DNA of 50,906 nt. It comes from Gemmatimonadales bacterium UBA1120 (GTDB lineage Bacteria > Gemmatimonadota > Gemmatimonadetes > Longimicrobiales > Gaopeijiaceae). The notes under the pieces are model-generated. The model was given only the letters and a program-made list of their open reading frames with translations, was not told the origin of the DNA and searched no databases. Shown in pieces: positions 1 through 9,624 of this stretch. Made by a program: the position numbers and the translations under genes. Within the stretch, counting starts at the first letter, position 1. Each line of letters begins with the position of its first letter. The stretch is from contig DCAZ01000112.1 of the NCBI GenBank assembly GCA_002313925.1, positions 1-50,906 of the forward strand, read 5' to 3'.

Positions 1-931
1 TTAACTGGCCATCCTCAATGACAAAACATTGAGGAGAGTGATCCACAAGAATCTCGATTTCTTCGTCTTCGGCGTCTTCGAGTTCCCACGGGGACGCCTT
101 GAAATACGGTCGGCCCTTCCTAGCCATGACCTTGATGTCTTTTCCCCCTAACCGCTTCGAACTCCGGCAGCAGTCCATAGCCGTGTTACCGACACCAATT
201 ACGAGAACGCGCTCCCCGACCGAATCAATATGTCCGAAGTGGATCGACTCAAGCCACTCGATCCCTATGTGAATGTTTGCGCTCCCTTCAGTGCGGCCGG
301 GGATATTCAGTTCCTTGCCCTTGGGGGCACCGGTACCAATGAAGTATGCGTCAAAGTCACCTTCATCCAGCAATTCCTTTAGACTATCAATACGATGGTT
401 GTAGTGGACCTCGACTCCCATATTGAGAATCATGTCCATCTCTTCCTCAAGAACTGCGACCGGAAGTCGGAATGATGGGATGTTGGTACGCATCAGACCC
501 CCAGGCTTCGGCAGCGCCTCGAAGATCGTGCAATGGTACCCTAACGGTATCAGGTCATTGGCTACCGTAAGTGAGGCCGGCCCAGCACCGATCAGTGCAA
601 TCCTCTTCCCGTTCTTCTCTACCGCAGCCTTTGGAAGCAGATGATCGATTTCACCTCTAAGATCGGCAGCAACTCGCTTGAGCCGGCAAATCGCTACTGG
701 TTCATCCTCGATACGGGTCCGACGGCAAGCCGGCTCACACGGCCGATCGCAGGTCCTGCCCAGGATGCCCGGGAAAACGTTTGACTCCCGGTTGAGCATG
801 TAGGATTCAGTATACTTACCATCCGCGATCAGACGAATGTACTCAGGCACATTGGTGTGCGCCGGACAAGCCCATTGGCAATCCACGACCCGATGGTAGT
901 ACTGCGGATCCCGGGTGTCTGTGGGGTACAT
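1..931 (-). CDS. GltD-like NAD(P)H/FAD oxidoreductase, C-terminus outside window
   Basis: About 310 N-terminal residues are visible; the frame stays open through base 1, so the C-terminus lies outside the window. The start is ATG 931-929, with GAGGGAG five bases upstream. The N-terminal part (about residues 15-70) holds the cysteines of the glutamate-synthase small-subunit iron-sulfur domain (CPAHTNVPEY, then GRTCDRPCEPACRR). It is followed by a Rossmann FAD motif GAGPASL near residue 114 and a second dinucleotide motif VIGVGNTAMD near 240. This is the fold of GltD, of the dihydropyrimidine dehydrogenase N-terminal module and of electron-bifurcating partners. Such proteins pass NAD(P)H electrons through FAD and [4Fe-4S] clusters. 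No GltB large subunit is visible, so the physiological partner is unknown. It lies 155 bases downstream of the glutamate dehydrogenase gene on the same strand, which fits nitrogen metabolism but does not prove it. Confidence 0.85.
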   Translation of the reverse strand, partial: MYPTDTRDPQYYHRVVDCQWACPAHTNVPEYIRLIADGKYTESYMLNRESNVFPGILGRTCDRPCEPACRRTRIEDEPVAICRLKRVAADLRGEIDHLLPKAAVEKNGKRIALIGAGPASLTVANDLIPLGYHCTIFEALPKPGGLMRTNIPSFRLPVAVLEEEMDMILNMGVEVHYNHRIDSLKELLDEGDFDAYFIGTGAPKGKELNIPGRTEGSANIHIGIEWLESIHFGHIDSVGERVLVIGVGNTAMDCCRSSKRLGGKDIKVMARKGRPYFKASPWELEDAEDEEIEILVDHSPQCFVIEDGQL

Positions 932-1086
932 CTATGCTCCCTCTCTACGAGAAAGTGCATCCCGTGAACGGAGAACCCGAACGAACAGGACACACATAAA
1001 CGCCATGATTGCAGCAGAGTGGCTTGCTCCGCAAGGAGGAATTGTCATGGCACCCAAATACCTCCTAGGCTGTTTGTTTACGTTGA

Positions 1087-4000
1087 TCACCTGACTGCGA
1101 TGCTTCTCGCAAGAGTGGATACCTCCCGTGCAACCACTGATACTGCAGCAAAGCCTAGAGTTTCCTCAGATTTCACTTGCTCCAACAGATTCTTGAAACG
1201 GCGTACATTGCGGCCCTTACTCCTCAGTAATGCACGAGTCGCTTTCCAGGGTTCATCACTACCCGCCTGTGTTAAAACAGCAACAACTATCCGCCGATGA
1301 GCACGAGCTAGGTCTTCAGACAGCACACGTGCGGCTCGCTGCTCCCAATGATCTTCACTAGCTACTGCAAAGCTGTTGCGGTGCAACCACGGTAGATCGA
1401 ACTCCTCTGATATCCTGTAGTAGGCTCTTGCGGTGTCAAGCGTGTCCGCTCCGGTTTCGCGCTCGATCTCAAGGATATCAAGCATTTGGTCAAGGAACCG
1501 GAGCGTCATCAATCGCTCTGAGAATGACTCGTCGGCTCCTATTTCCCGTATCTCACTTACACGAGCTGCAAAAAGAGCTCGCTCCTCCCCCGCAACTACT
1601 TCGCTGAAAGAGTCCCTCAGAGTTGCGAGACCCTGGAGGTTTTCTCCAACAATAGCCGCAAGGGATAGCTCTCCATCAATGTTCTGTAGCACCCATCTGG
1701 TTGTGCGTTCCAATACACGACTCAAGTCCAAGAGCCATCGGTATGTGATACGAGGGCTAACCTTACTCTGCTGATTCTCGATTTCAGACAATAAAGCCTT
1801 GTGATCGGATAATCGTGACGCAACCAGCCATGCGCTCACAACCTCCTTCGCGGTGTGGCCAGTATCGCGGACAAGCCGATTCACGAAGGCTGCTCCCATC
1901 AAGTCAACAAGATCGTTTGTCAGTTGGCTTGCGATGATTTGGCGTCGGAGGCGGTGCACATCCAAGCTTTCCTGGCCAGCAGCAGCAATCGCCGAGACCG
2001 GAAAGTATCCGAGCAGATAACTCTCTGTTACTGGGTCATCGGGCACTCGACTTCTCAACAACCTGCCCATCAGCGAGAGCTTAGAATAGGCTAGGAGGAC
2101 ACATAGCTCGGGGCGAGAAAGAATATGCCCACTCTCTCGGCGCTCTGCTAAAGCATCAGTGGTCGGTAAGCTTTCAGACTGTCTGTTTAGTTCAGCTGTC
2201 TTCTCGAGGGCAAACATCAGGTCACGGAAATCATCTACAGATTCCCGCGCCCGCAATTGGTCAAGCGAGATTGCGAGACTCTGAGAACGATTGTTCTGGA
2301 GCACCAATTCAGCTACGGACTCAGTAAGCTCTTCCAGAAGCTCATTCCGATCGGGCATTGAAAGCGACCCCGATGTGATTCCATGAGCAAGTAGGATTTT
2401 GAGATTGACCTCGTGGTCGGACATATCCACCCCACCCGAGTTATCAATCGCATCAGTATTGATCGCTCCCCCGAGGAGAGAGTATTCAACCCGTGCCTTC
2501 TGGGTGAATCCAAGATTTCCCCCTTCACCCACGACTTCGCAGCGCAAGTCGGGTGCACCAACTCTCACGGGGTCGTTGGGCGGGTCGGCCGCGTCGGCAT
2601 CCGTCTCTGAGGTCGCCTTAACGAATGTTCCGATACCTCCATTCCATAGAAGCTCCGCCGGGGCCTTAAGCACTGCGCGGACAAGAGATTCCCCGTTAAG
2701 TGGCTCGGAGTCCTCGTCCGAAATACCCAAAGCCGCCCGAGCTTCAGGGGAGAGGTCAACCTCCTTAGTCCCCCGGGAGATTACCATCCCCCCCTTACTT
2801 AATCGCGTCCGATCATAGTCCTCCCAACTTGAACGCTTCATACCAAATAATCGTTTGCGCTCCGCATACGATGTCGACGGGTCAGGGTCAGGATCAATGA
2901 AAATATGCCGGTGATCGAAAGCTGCTATGAGCCGAGCCTGTTCCGACATCAGCATGCCATTACCGAATACATCCCCGCTCATATCGCCAATGCCGACCAC
3001 GGTAAATGGCTCTGATTCAATATCTTTACCTTTTTCGCGGAAGTGACGCTTCACACACTCCCAAGCGCCCCGGGCTGTGATTCCCACAGCCTTATGGTCA
3101 TATCCGTTTGACCCCCCTGACGCAAAAGCGTCGTTCAGCCAGAACCCGTACTCCGTGGAAATCATGTTTGCCGCATCCGAGAACCTTGCGGTCCCTTTAT
3201 CTGCCGCGACCACTAGGTAAGGATCAGAACCATCGAACGCGACCACCCTATCGGGTGTCTGCACTTTTCCTTCAACGAGGTTGTCAGTGATATCAAGGAG
3301 CCCTCGAATGAGAGTTTCGTACTGCCTCTTGCCCTCCTCGAATCGTGCTTCGGGTTCCGCAGGAAGGAGTCGCGGTACAAAGCCTCCCTTCGAACCTGCA
3401 GGCACGATCACAGCATTCTTGACCATTTGCGTCTTAACAAGACCGAGAATTTCAGTCCTATAATCATCCGGACGATCGCTCCAGCGGATTCCACCTCGCG
3501 CGACGCTTGCCCCTCGTAAGTGCACGCCTTCCATGCGAGCAGAATGTACCCAGACTTCGTAAAGCATCCTCGTGCGCTGCAGAAATTCCATGCTCCGACA
3601 CGAAAACTTGAATGAGATATAGGGCACTCCGCCTGAGCGGAAGGTCGGTTCACTGCCACCATGACGATAGAAATTCGTACGGACCGTAGCACTGATCAGC
3701 TCTTGTAGCCTACGCAATGCTCTATCGTCAGCGAGTGCTGAGACACTCCGAAGAGACCTAAGGAATGCTGCTCGGCGCTGGGCGACCTCAGCGAGCCGTT
3801 CCTGCTTTGTTGCAGAGGAATTCGGATCAAATTTTGTAGCGAATAACTCGAACAGTTCTCTGGCAATCCTGGGATACTGAATAAGTGTTGCTCGGATTGA
3901 TACACGACTTGGAACAGCACCGACCTGGAAGGCATATCCAAGATATCCCCGCAGCACATCGACTTCACGCCAGTGAAGTCCCGTAGACAATACCAGAGCA

Positions 4001-5997
4001 TTCAGCGAATCACTGACTACGTCCCCAGACCTGGAAGCGAGGATGGTCTCTGATAGAAGCTCATCCCGGCCATCTACAGCGAGTTGATGTTCCTTTTGGT
4101 CTTGCACTGCAAAGATGTAAATCGTGCCCGATTCGTTCAGAAGCTCAACTTCGTAGGGATTCGCAGCGATCACACGAAGCCCGACATCTTCAAGAATCGG
4201 CATGAAATTGGATAGGATTAAGCGCTTGCCACGCAGATACACCTTTAGCTCAGTCGCGCCTTCAATTCCGGCAATAGGAGTGGACGCTCCACGATTCGCG
4301 AATGCGATTGAAATCTCACGTCTGTCAGCTCGCATCGCCTCAAAATGAAGGACGTCTTCGGCAGCGATGCCCGGGTCGGTAGCCGCTCGATATTCAGCGT
4401 TGAATGCTTGGCTATAGAAGTCCGAAAGCTCTGCCGCATCTTCTTGTGAGACGACCTCGGCAAGGCCATCACCCAGCTTATCTGACCAAGTTCGTAGTAG
4501 TGCGTTAACTAGTTCTTCTAACTGGGCAGCATCCACTTCAGCTGCGCTGTCCTCGGGTACTGCGATATAGAAATGGAGGCGAGCTTGACCTCCTCCACCC
4601 ATCGCCAGATGGGAACTCAACCGATGGCCATCGAGCGTCCGCAAAAGTTCCTCTTCAATATCTTCGCGAACCTCAGCAGAGAATCGGTCTTCTGGTATGA
4701 TCACCATCACCGTAACCCCGCGTTGGAATACATCCGATCGGAGCGACACATGGACGTGGTCGTCATGGTATGAGTTTAGGATCGACCGAACGTCACTGCC
4801 CAAATCTTCTTCTGCAGAGATAAGCAACTGACCGGTGGGCATGGAGTTGAAGATCGTGGAGATCTCTTTGTAATCGTGCGATCCATCTTCTGCCCCGGCT
4901 TCTTTTAAGATTTGGGACAATTTTTTGCGCAGGATCGGTACGTTTTCAGCATCTTCCGAATATGTCTTAGATGTGAATAGACCAACGAACCGATGCGTCC
5001 CTACAGGCTGGCCATTCCTATCCAATTGTTTAACGCCGATGTCATCCATACGAGCGATACGATGGACGGTAGCCCTTGCGTTCGTTTTGTTGATGACTAA
5101 TGGGGAACCATGCTCGATAAGATGCTGCATCCTCTCGCCCAGCTCTGAAATCGGAACGGCTTCGGCAAAATGAGATCTCTCTTGGTCGCGCAGAATACCA
5201 AGGCCCGAATTCTTCCGTACCACTCCGTGCAGCTTTCCACCTGGACCATCGACAAGATCGTATGCCCGATAGCCGAGGAATACGAAGCCACCGTCCCTCA
5301 GCCACTCAATGAACTCTTGGATCTCCTGGATTGCAGTGCTGTCAGACCCCGGGATTGTTGCGTGCTCGCCCAGATCGGCAATCACAGAATTCGCCGTGTC
5401 GATCATGAGTTCAAAATCATCCGTAGCCCGTACCACGTCACTCAGATTGCTGCTGAGTTCAGCTTCCATCAGCGCGAGCTTCTCAGGATGACTCACACGG
5501 GTAACTTCGCAGTGGACGAGTGATTCCCGTGTCGAACCGTTGCCATTGAGTTGAACAGCCACGACATCGCCACGGCTGTCTCGGCCTACATCTAACAACG
5601 GGTAAACAATGTGATCAATCGCAAGGTCCTGAGTTTGTAGGTATTCACGAATTGTGTCGACGATGAACGGCCTCTCACTCACGTTCGTGCGCACCACTGT
5701 GACCGGGTTATCCCAACTTTTGCCATCACCCTCAGGATTCGTGACTGAGACATCCACTCGGTCGGCCTTCGAAGACTTGAGGAAGTGGAAGCTCCCGGAC
5801 ACCAAATGCGCTAACTCCTCGATACTACGCCCGGTAAGAAACTCAGGCGGAGCCTTGGAGAGAAAGATCTTCGCGAAGTCTACCGCTAGCGATGTGTTGT
5901 CACCTCCAACTACGAGGCCAACACGCTCGCATACCATCTTGATAGCGGCGGATTCCTCGCGGATTCGGCTGTCAGCCGTTTCCGTCGTGTCGCTCAT
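1087..5997 (-). CDS. gdhB: NAD-specific glutamate dehydrogenase, large (about 180 kDa) class
   Basis: A single 1636-residue frame, the usual length for the bacterial 180-kDa NAD-GDH class (Bac_GDH). It oxidatively deaminates glutamate to 2-oxoglutarate and ammonium with NAD in the cytoplasm. The N-terminal third carries the ACT-like regulatory region typical of the class. The catalytic core lies around residues 800-1200: the substrate-binding lysine motif PAGSKGGFV is near residue 868 and the nucleotide-binding segment GDMSGDVFGNGM near 1007. The C-terminal helical domain is intact. The start ATG 5997-5995 has no clear Shine-Dalgarno sequence. An imperfect GAAGC/GCTTC hairpin sits at about 6001-6026, just upstream of it. 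The GltD-like gene follows on the same strand. The long frames on the opposite strand are shadows. The enzyme usually serves glutamate catabolism, and sucA later in the window takes its product onward. Confidence 0.95.
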   Translation of the reverse strand: MSDTTETADSRIREESAAIKMVCERVGLVVGGDNTSLAVDFAKIFLSKAPPEFLTGRSIEELAHLVSGSFHFLKSSKADRVDVSVTNPEGDGKSWDNPVTVVRTNVSERPFIVDTIREYLQTQDLAIDHIVYPLLDVGRDSRGDVVAVQLNGNGSTRESLVHCEVTRVSHPEKLALMEAELSSNLSDVVRATDDFELMIDTANSVIADLGEHATIPGSDSTAIQEIQEFIEWLRDGGFVFLGYRAYDLVDGPGGKLHGVVRKNSGLGILRDQERSHFAEAVPISELGERMQHLIEHGSPLVINKTNARATVHRIARMDDIGVKQLDRNGQPVGTHRFVGLFTSKTYSEDAENVPILRKKLSQILKEAGAEDGSHDYKEISTIFNSMPTGQLLISAEEDLGSDVRSILNSYHDDHVHVSLRSDVFQRGVTVMVIIPEDRFSAEVREDIEEELLRTLDGHRLSSHLAMGGGGQARLHFYIAVPEDSAAEVDAAQLEELVNALLRTWSDKLGDGLAEVVSQEDAAELSDFYSQAFNAEYRAATDPGIAAEDVLHFEAMRADRREISIAFANRGASTPIAGIEGATELKVYLRGKRLILSNFMPILEDVGLRVIAANPYEVELLNESGTIYIFAVQDQKEHQLAVDGRDELLSETILASRSGDVVSDSLNALVLSTGLHWREVDVLRGYLGYAFQVGAVPSRVSIRATLIQYPRIARELFELFATKFDPNSSATKQERLAEVAQRRAAFLRSLRSVSALADDRALRRLQELISATVRTNFYRHGGSEPTFRSGGVPYISFKFSCRSMEFLQRTRMLYEVWVHSARMEGVHLRGASVARGGIRWSDRPDDYRTEILGLVKTQMVKNAVIVPAGSKGGFVPRLLPAEPEARFEEGKRQYETLIRGLLDITDNLVEGKVQTPDRVVAFDGSDPYLVVAADKGTARFSDAANMISTEYGFWLNDAFASGGSNGYDHKAVGITARGAWECVKRHFREKGKDIESEPFTVVGIGDMSGDVFGNGMLMSEQARLIAAFDHRHIFIDPDPDPSTSYAERKRLFGMKRSSWEDYDRTRLSKGGMVISRGTKEVDLSPEARAALGISDEDSEPLNGESLVRAVLKAPAELLWNGGIGTFVKATSETDADAADPPNDPVRVGAPDLRCEVVGEGGNLGFTQKARVEYSLLGGAINTDAIDNSGGVDMSDHEVNLKILLAHGITSGSLSMPDRNELLEELTESVAELVLQNNRSQSLAISLDQLRARESVDDFRDLMFALEKTAELNRQSESLPTTDALAERRESGHILSRPELCVLLAYSKLSLMGRLLRSRVPDDPVTESYLLGYFPVSAIAAAGQESLDVHRLRRQIIASQLTNDLVDLMGAAFVNRLVRDTGHTAKEVVSAWLVASRLSDHKALLSEIENQQSKVSPRITYRWLLDLSRVLERTTRWVLQNIDGELSLAAIVGENLQGLATLRDSFSEVVAGEERALFAARVSEIREIGADESFSERLMTLRFLDQMLDILEIERETGADTLDTARAYYRISEEFDLPWLHRNSFAVASEDHWEQRAARVLSEDLARAHRRIVVAVLTQAGSDEPWKATRALLRSKGRNVRRFKNLLEQVKSEETLGFAAVSVVAREVSTLARSIAVR

Positions 5998-6291
5998 TGG
6001 GAAGCGAGTGTTTGCTCGAGTGCTTCTCGGAGGACTGGGGAAATAGAGTGAATAACGATACCTGCGAATGGTTTTCGGGTAAACCCATTTATCTTCTTAA
6101 GGGACCTAGCCCGTGAGCGCCACAGCCCTTCTGTGATTTCCACACCTTACGAGTTTTCTCTAGGTTCAGACACGCGCCTCCCACACACTTGAGGGGCTTC
6201 GCTCTGGAGAAACTCACCACATCTGCGATACGTAATCCCATGTCGCATTGGAAAACGCTGAAGCTTTGGTATCAGCAATATCACTAGAAGG
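5998..6291. other. Intergenic region between divergent GDH and hydrolase genes
   Basis: 294 bases between the divergently transcribed glutamate dehydrogenase and alpha/beta hydrolase genes, so it must hold promoters for both. I see an imperfect hairpin near 6001-6026 and a small GGGT-AA-ACCC repeat near 6079. I see no convincing sigma-70 boxes, RNA gene or ORF. Confidence 0.4.
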
Positions 6292-7122
6292 ATGACCTTC
6301 GACCTTCCGCTCCATGTCGAGACGCTAGGGCCTGATCCAGATTCCGGTGTCGACAGTATCGTGCTCGTTCACGGTTATGGTGGATCAAGCTTTTCATGGC
6401 GGTACTGGACTCCCCTCCTAGCTAAACGAGCCCATGTCGTGCTCGTGGACATGAAAGGCTTCGGCTCAGCACCCAAGCCTGACGATGGCCAATATGGGCC
6501 AGGGCACCAAGCGGAATTGATCTATCGTCTCATCCTCCAAGCCGATCTCCAAAGAGTGACCCTGATTGGCCACTCTCTTGGTGGAGGTGTCGCATTGGGT
6601 GTAGCTCTGAAGTTGCTTGATTCCGATCCCGGACGGCTCAAGCGCCTTATTTTGGTAGCTAGTGCCGCTTATAAGCAGCAGCTGCCCCCCTTTGTTGCCC
6701 TGGCTAAATATCGTCGTTTGGCGAGTACGGTATTACGCATACTCGGTACCCGCTTCGTGATAAGACACGTCTTGAAGTCGATTGTGTTTGATGCATCTGC
6801 AGTCTCAGACGACCAGGTTCTAGGCTATGCAGAACCATTGAGTTCCCTGGAGGCCCATCGCGCCCTCATTGACACGGCCTTAGCCATCGTGCCTCCCGAC
6901 CTAGGGAAGATGACCGCGCGGTTCGAAGAGCTTGATGTGCCCACGCTGGTTCTGTGGGGACGACAAGACCGTGTCGTCCCCCTTTGGGTTGGAGAACGTC
7001 TCGCCGATCAACTCCCAGATGCCAGCTTGGAAGTCTTGGAAAACTGTGGGCACATGCCCGCAGAAGAACTCCCAGAGGAATCTTGGGAGGTTCTCCGAAG
7101 ATTCCTGGATCACAGAAGCTAA
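6292..7122 (+). CDS. Alpha/beta hydrolase
   Basis: A 276-residue alpha/beta-hydrolase fold protein of normal length. The oxyanion-hole motif HGYGG is at residues 27-31 and the nucleophile elbow GHSLGG places Ser95. The acid is Asp226 in LWGRQDRVVP and the base is His254 in ENCGHMPAEE, so the triad is complete. There is no signal peptide, so it is probably cytoplasmic. Substrate cannot be read from the sequence; relatives include esterases, haloalkane-dehalogenase-like and C-C bond hydrolases. The start ATG follows AGAAGG with almost no spacing, which is unusual, but the first residues align well with the family. It precedes the GMC dehydrogenase pair by 199 bases and may or may not be co-transcribed with it. 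Confidence 0.85.
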   Translation: MTFDLPLHVETLGPDPDSGVDSIVLVHGYGGSSFSWRYWTPLLAKRAHVVLVDMKGFGSAPKPDDGQYGPGHQAELIYRLILQADLQRVTLIGHSLGGGVALGVALKLLDSDPGRLKRLILVASAAYKQQLPPFVALAKYRRLASTVLRILGTRFVIRHVLKSIVFDASAVSDDQVLGYAEPLSSLEAHRALIDTALAIVPPDLGKMTARFEELDVPTLVLWGRQDRVVPLWVGERLADQLPDASLEVLENCGHMPAEELPEESWEVLRRFLDHRS

Positions 7123-7307
7123 GGTGTGGACCCACCTCTCTCACAACCTTTGAGTTCGGAAAGCATTACCCTAAGAAAACCAGACTCTTTGTCTGCCATC
7201 GCAGCGCACCTGCTTGCCACGTGCACCCGACTTCCTTCACTTTGGCCTCTTCGTCCGAGTGGATCGTAACTGACCGAAATCGGATTTATCCTCCATCCCG
7301 CTCCAGC

Positions 7308-7324
7308 AGAGGGGCTACAACATA
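7308..7324 (+). promoter_or_regulatory. Shine-Dalgarno and AUA start of the GMC small subunit
   Basis: AGAGGGG at 7308-7314, then a seven-base spacer, then ATA at 7322-7324 in frame with the small subunit. No ATG, GTG or TTG exists between the upstream in-frame stop (TGA 7271-7273) and TTG 7349, and that TTG has no Shine-Dalgarno sequence. The spacing is ideal for initiation at the ATA codon. Confidence 0.6.
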
Positions 7325-7897
7325 GATCGCCGCCATCTTTTTCGTCTATTGGGAGCAAGTGCTGCACTCGCGGGGCTCAACGCTTCTCAATTAGCTGCCT
7401 TATTCGAGTCAGGAGCTTCCAGAAAACCCTCCCGCATGTTCTTCACGTCCCAGCAACGTGAAACCATCGAGGCTCTTTCTGAGCTTATCATCCCGACTAC
7501 AGACACTCCTGGAGCAATCACGGCTGAAGTCCCTGAGTTCATTGAGCTTATTGTGGCAGAGTGGTATGACACTGACGATCGAGAACGCTTCATGCGTGGT
7601 CTCACCGAGGTGGATGAACGTACCCAAGCACTGGCTGGTGTTGTATTCGCACAATCTGGAGCGGATACTCAAACTGAGATCCTCTCTGGACTCGAAGCTG
7701 AGGGCCGAGTCCGGATTGCGTCAGAAGAAGATGCTCCAAGCCCGTTCTTTCAGCAGTTTCGAGGCCTCGTACTTAGTGGCTACTACTCATCCGAGATCGG
7801 CTTACGTGAAGAACTTCTATACCAACCGATCCCTGGACGCTTCGATGGCTGCGTAGACGTTTCGGAAGTCACTCGGTCTGTGTCGGACGGCAACTAA
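7322..7897 (+). CDS. Gluconate 2-dehydrogenase subunit 3-like (Tat-exported GMC dehydrogenase small subunit)
   Basis: Small 'hitchhiker' subunit of a membrane GMC dehydrogenase. Started at ATA 7322, the protein has 191 residues and opens with (I/M)DRRHLFRLLGASAALAGL, a twin-arginine signal (Arg3-Arg4 plus a hydrophobic stretch). Started at TTG 7349 it has 182 residues and loses both arginines. In the known Burkholderia glucose dehydrogenase and related complexes, this subunit carries the Tat signal and co-exports the folded flavoprotein. The body matches the subunit 3 family (FTSQQRETIEALSELIIPTTDTPGA). Its stop overlaps the next start as TAATG, so translation of the two subunits is probably coupled. 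The AUA start could instead be a point mutation or assembly error of ATG. Confidence 0.8.
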   Translation: MDRRHLFRLLGASAALAGLNASQLAALFESGASRKPSRMFFTSQQRETIEALSELIIPTTDTPGAITAEVPEFIELIVAEWYDTDDRERFMRGLTEVDERTQALAGVVFAQSGADTQTEILSGLEAEGRVRIASEEDAPSPFFQQFRGLVLSGYYSSEIGLREELLYQPIPGRFDGCVDVSEVTRSVSDGN

Positions 7898-9585
7898 TGC
7901 CCAGACAGGAACGCTATGACGCGATCGTTGTCGGCTCCGGTATCACTGGCGGCTGGGCGGCGAAAGAGCTCACTGAGCGGGGGCTCCGCACACTTGTCCT
8001 TGAGGCGGGACGATCGATTGATCCTGAGAATGACTACGTAATGACGACTCAAGCTTGGGAACTTCCTTTCCGGGGGAGACGAGATCGGATTAAACAAGAA
8101 CGGGAACGGCCCATCCAACGTGAATGCTACGCATGCGATGAGTGGAGCGAGAAATTCTTTGTCCGTGATGACGAGAACCCTTATACGACCGAAGATGGAA
8201 AGCCATTCTTATGGATCCGCTCCAGGCAGGTTGGTGGACGTTCAATTGTTTGGGGGAGACAAGTCTACAGGCTGAGTGATCTCGATTTCGAAGCTAATGC
8301 TCGTGACGGCTTTGGAGTTGACTGGCCAATTCGTTACGCTGATATCGAACCATGGTACGATCATGTGGAACGTTTCATTGGAGTTAGTGGACAAGCCGAG
8401 GGCCTAGCACAGTTACCAGATAGCAGGTTTTTACCTCCGATGAGCCTAAACTGTGCAGAGCAGCATGTCCGTGAATCGCTGATGAGTCACTTCAGTGGAG
8501 AGCGGGTGCTGACAATCGGGCGGTGCGCTATCCTCACGGCCAACCATGGGGGACGTCGAGCTTGCCACTACTGCGGTACGTGTGAACGCGGATGTACTAC
8601 CCATTCGTACTTCAGTTCGCTGGCTGCTACCCTGCCAGCTGCAGCAGTCACGGGGCGTATGACGCTACGCCCCCACAGCGTCGTGCACAGTGTTATCTAC
8701 GACCCGACATCGGGAAGAGCATCAGGGGTGCGCGTCATTGATGCTGAAACGCAAGAAACACTCGAATTCCATGGTCGCGTCGTATTCCTATGCGCGTCCG
8801 CCCTAGAATCCACACGCATCCTCCTCCACTCAGCCACTGAGCGTTGGCCTGATGGCCTGGCGAATTCTTCAGGCCAGCTTGGTCATAACCTTATGGACCA
8901 CACGATGGGAGGTGGGGCGCAGGGTAACATCTCGGGGATGGACGACAAGTGGGTCTACGGACGGCGCCCGAATGGGATCTATCTACCCCGCTTCCGTAAC
9001 GTATCCGAACAACATCCGGATTTCCTTCGAGGCTATGCCTACCAAGGTGGCGGAAGCCGAACAAGCTGGGCACGTGGTAATGACATGCCCGGCTTCGGTG
9101 CTGACTTTAAGCATGACCTGAGAGCACCGGGGCCATGGCAATTCAGGTTCTACGGCTTCGGCGAGTGCCTGCCGAGGGAGTCAAACCAAGTGACACTTGA
9201 TCCTGACAGGGTCGATGCATGGGGAATTCCTGTCCTCAACATCCACTGTGAGTGGAGTGACAATGAAAGGGCCGCCCTGAACGACATGTCGATCCAGGCC
9301 GCTGAGATGCTGGAAGCTGCAGGAGCCAGCGAAATAAGCACATTTATTGAAGACAACCCACCCGGTCTCACGATCCACGAGATGGGTACCGCGAGAATGG
9401 GTCGTGATCCAGCAACCTCAGTGCTCAATGGGTGGAATCAATCATGGGACGTCCCCAATCTCTTCGTCACTGACGGTGCGTGTATGACATCATCCGCCAA
9501 CCAAAACCCGAGCCTGACATACATGGCGCTGACGGCAAGGGCGGTCGATTACGCGGTCAAACAAATCGCGGACGGGGAGCTGTAA
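7897..9585 (+). CDS. GMC-family dehydrogenase flavoprotein with CxxCxxCxxxC motif
   Basis: A 562-residue glucose-methanol-choline oxidoreductase. The FAD Rossmann motif VVGSGITGGWAAKEL is at residues 11-25 and the second FAD segment, VGGRSIVWGRQ, is near 112-122. The C-terminal active-site region holds the conserved His in TIHEMGTARMG and the Asn in SANQNPSLTYMA. Cys223, 226, 229 and 233 form C-x2-C-x2-C-x3-C. In glucose and fructose dehydrogenases of this class, similar cysteines bind an Fe-S cluster that relays electrons from FAD. It has no signal of its own and should be exported with the upstream small subunit. The usual cytochrome c subunit is missing next door: the following gene is a peptidase on the other strand. 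The substrate is probably a sugar, sugar acid or polyol, but is not determinable. Confidence 0.88.
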   Translation: MPRQERYDAIVVGSGITGGWAAKELTERGLRTLVLEAGRSIDPENDYVMTTQAWELPFRGRRDRIKQERERPIQRECYACDEWSEKFFVRDDENPYTTEDGKPFLWIRSRQVGGRSIVWGRQVYRLSDLDFEANARDGFGVDWPIRYADIEPWYDHVERFIGVSGQAEGLAQLPDSRFLPPMSLNCAEQHVRESLMSHFSGERVLTIGRCAILTANHGGRRACHYCGTCERGCTTHSYFSSLAATLPAAAVTGRMTLRPHSVVHSVIYDPTSGRASGVRVIDAETQETLEFHGRVVFLCASALESTRILLHSATERWPDGLANSSGQLGHNLMDHTMGGGAQGNISGMDDKWVYGRRPNGIYLPRFRNVSEQHPDFLRGYAYQGGGSRTSWARGNDMPGFGADFKHDLRAPGPWQFRFYGFGECLPRESNQVTLDPDRVDAWGIPVLNIHCEWSDNERAALNDMSIQAAEMLEAAGASEISTFIEDNPPGLTIHEMGTARMGRDPATSVLNGWNQSWDVPNLFVTDGACMTSSANQNPSLTYMALTARAVDYAVKQIADGEL

Positions 9586-9597
9586 CTGGGCGAATCC

Positions 9598-9624
9598 GCT
9601 GATCTCCCGAGAGGGGTCCTCAGC
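9598..9624 (+). terminator. Weak hairpin after the GMC operon
   Basis: GCTGA...TCAGC arms enclose a CCC-GAGA-GGG inner stem, 13 bases after the GMC stop. The stem has an internal loop and is not followed by a clear T run, so this is only a possible terminator. Confidence 0.25.

Noticed and set aside
1036..1066. AGGAGG ... CCTCCT inverted repeat between GDH and the GltD-like gene
   Set aside because: The arms are only six bases with a 19-base loop and no T run; it is too weak to call.
2399..2818. Plus-strand frames opposite the glutamate dehydrogenase gene
   Set aside because: They lie inside a 1636-residue conserved gene and show no independent motif or start signal.
7179..7195. CAGAC-TCTTT-GTCTG stem between the hydrolase and GMC genes as a terminator
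   Set aside because: The T run would be on the minus strand, where no upstream gene exists, and on the plus strand no T run follows.
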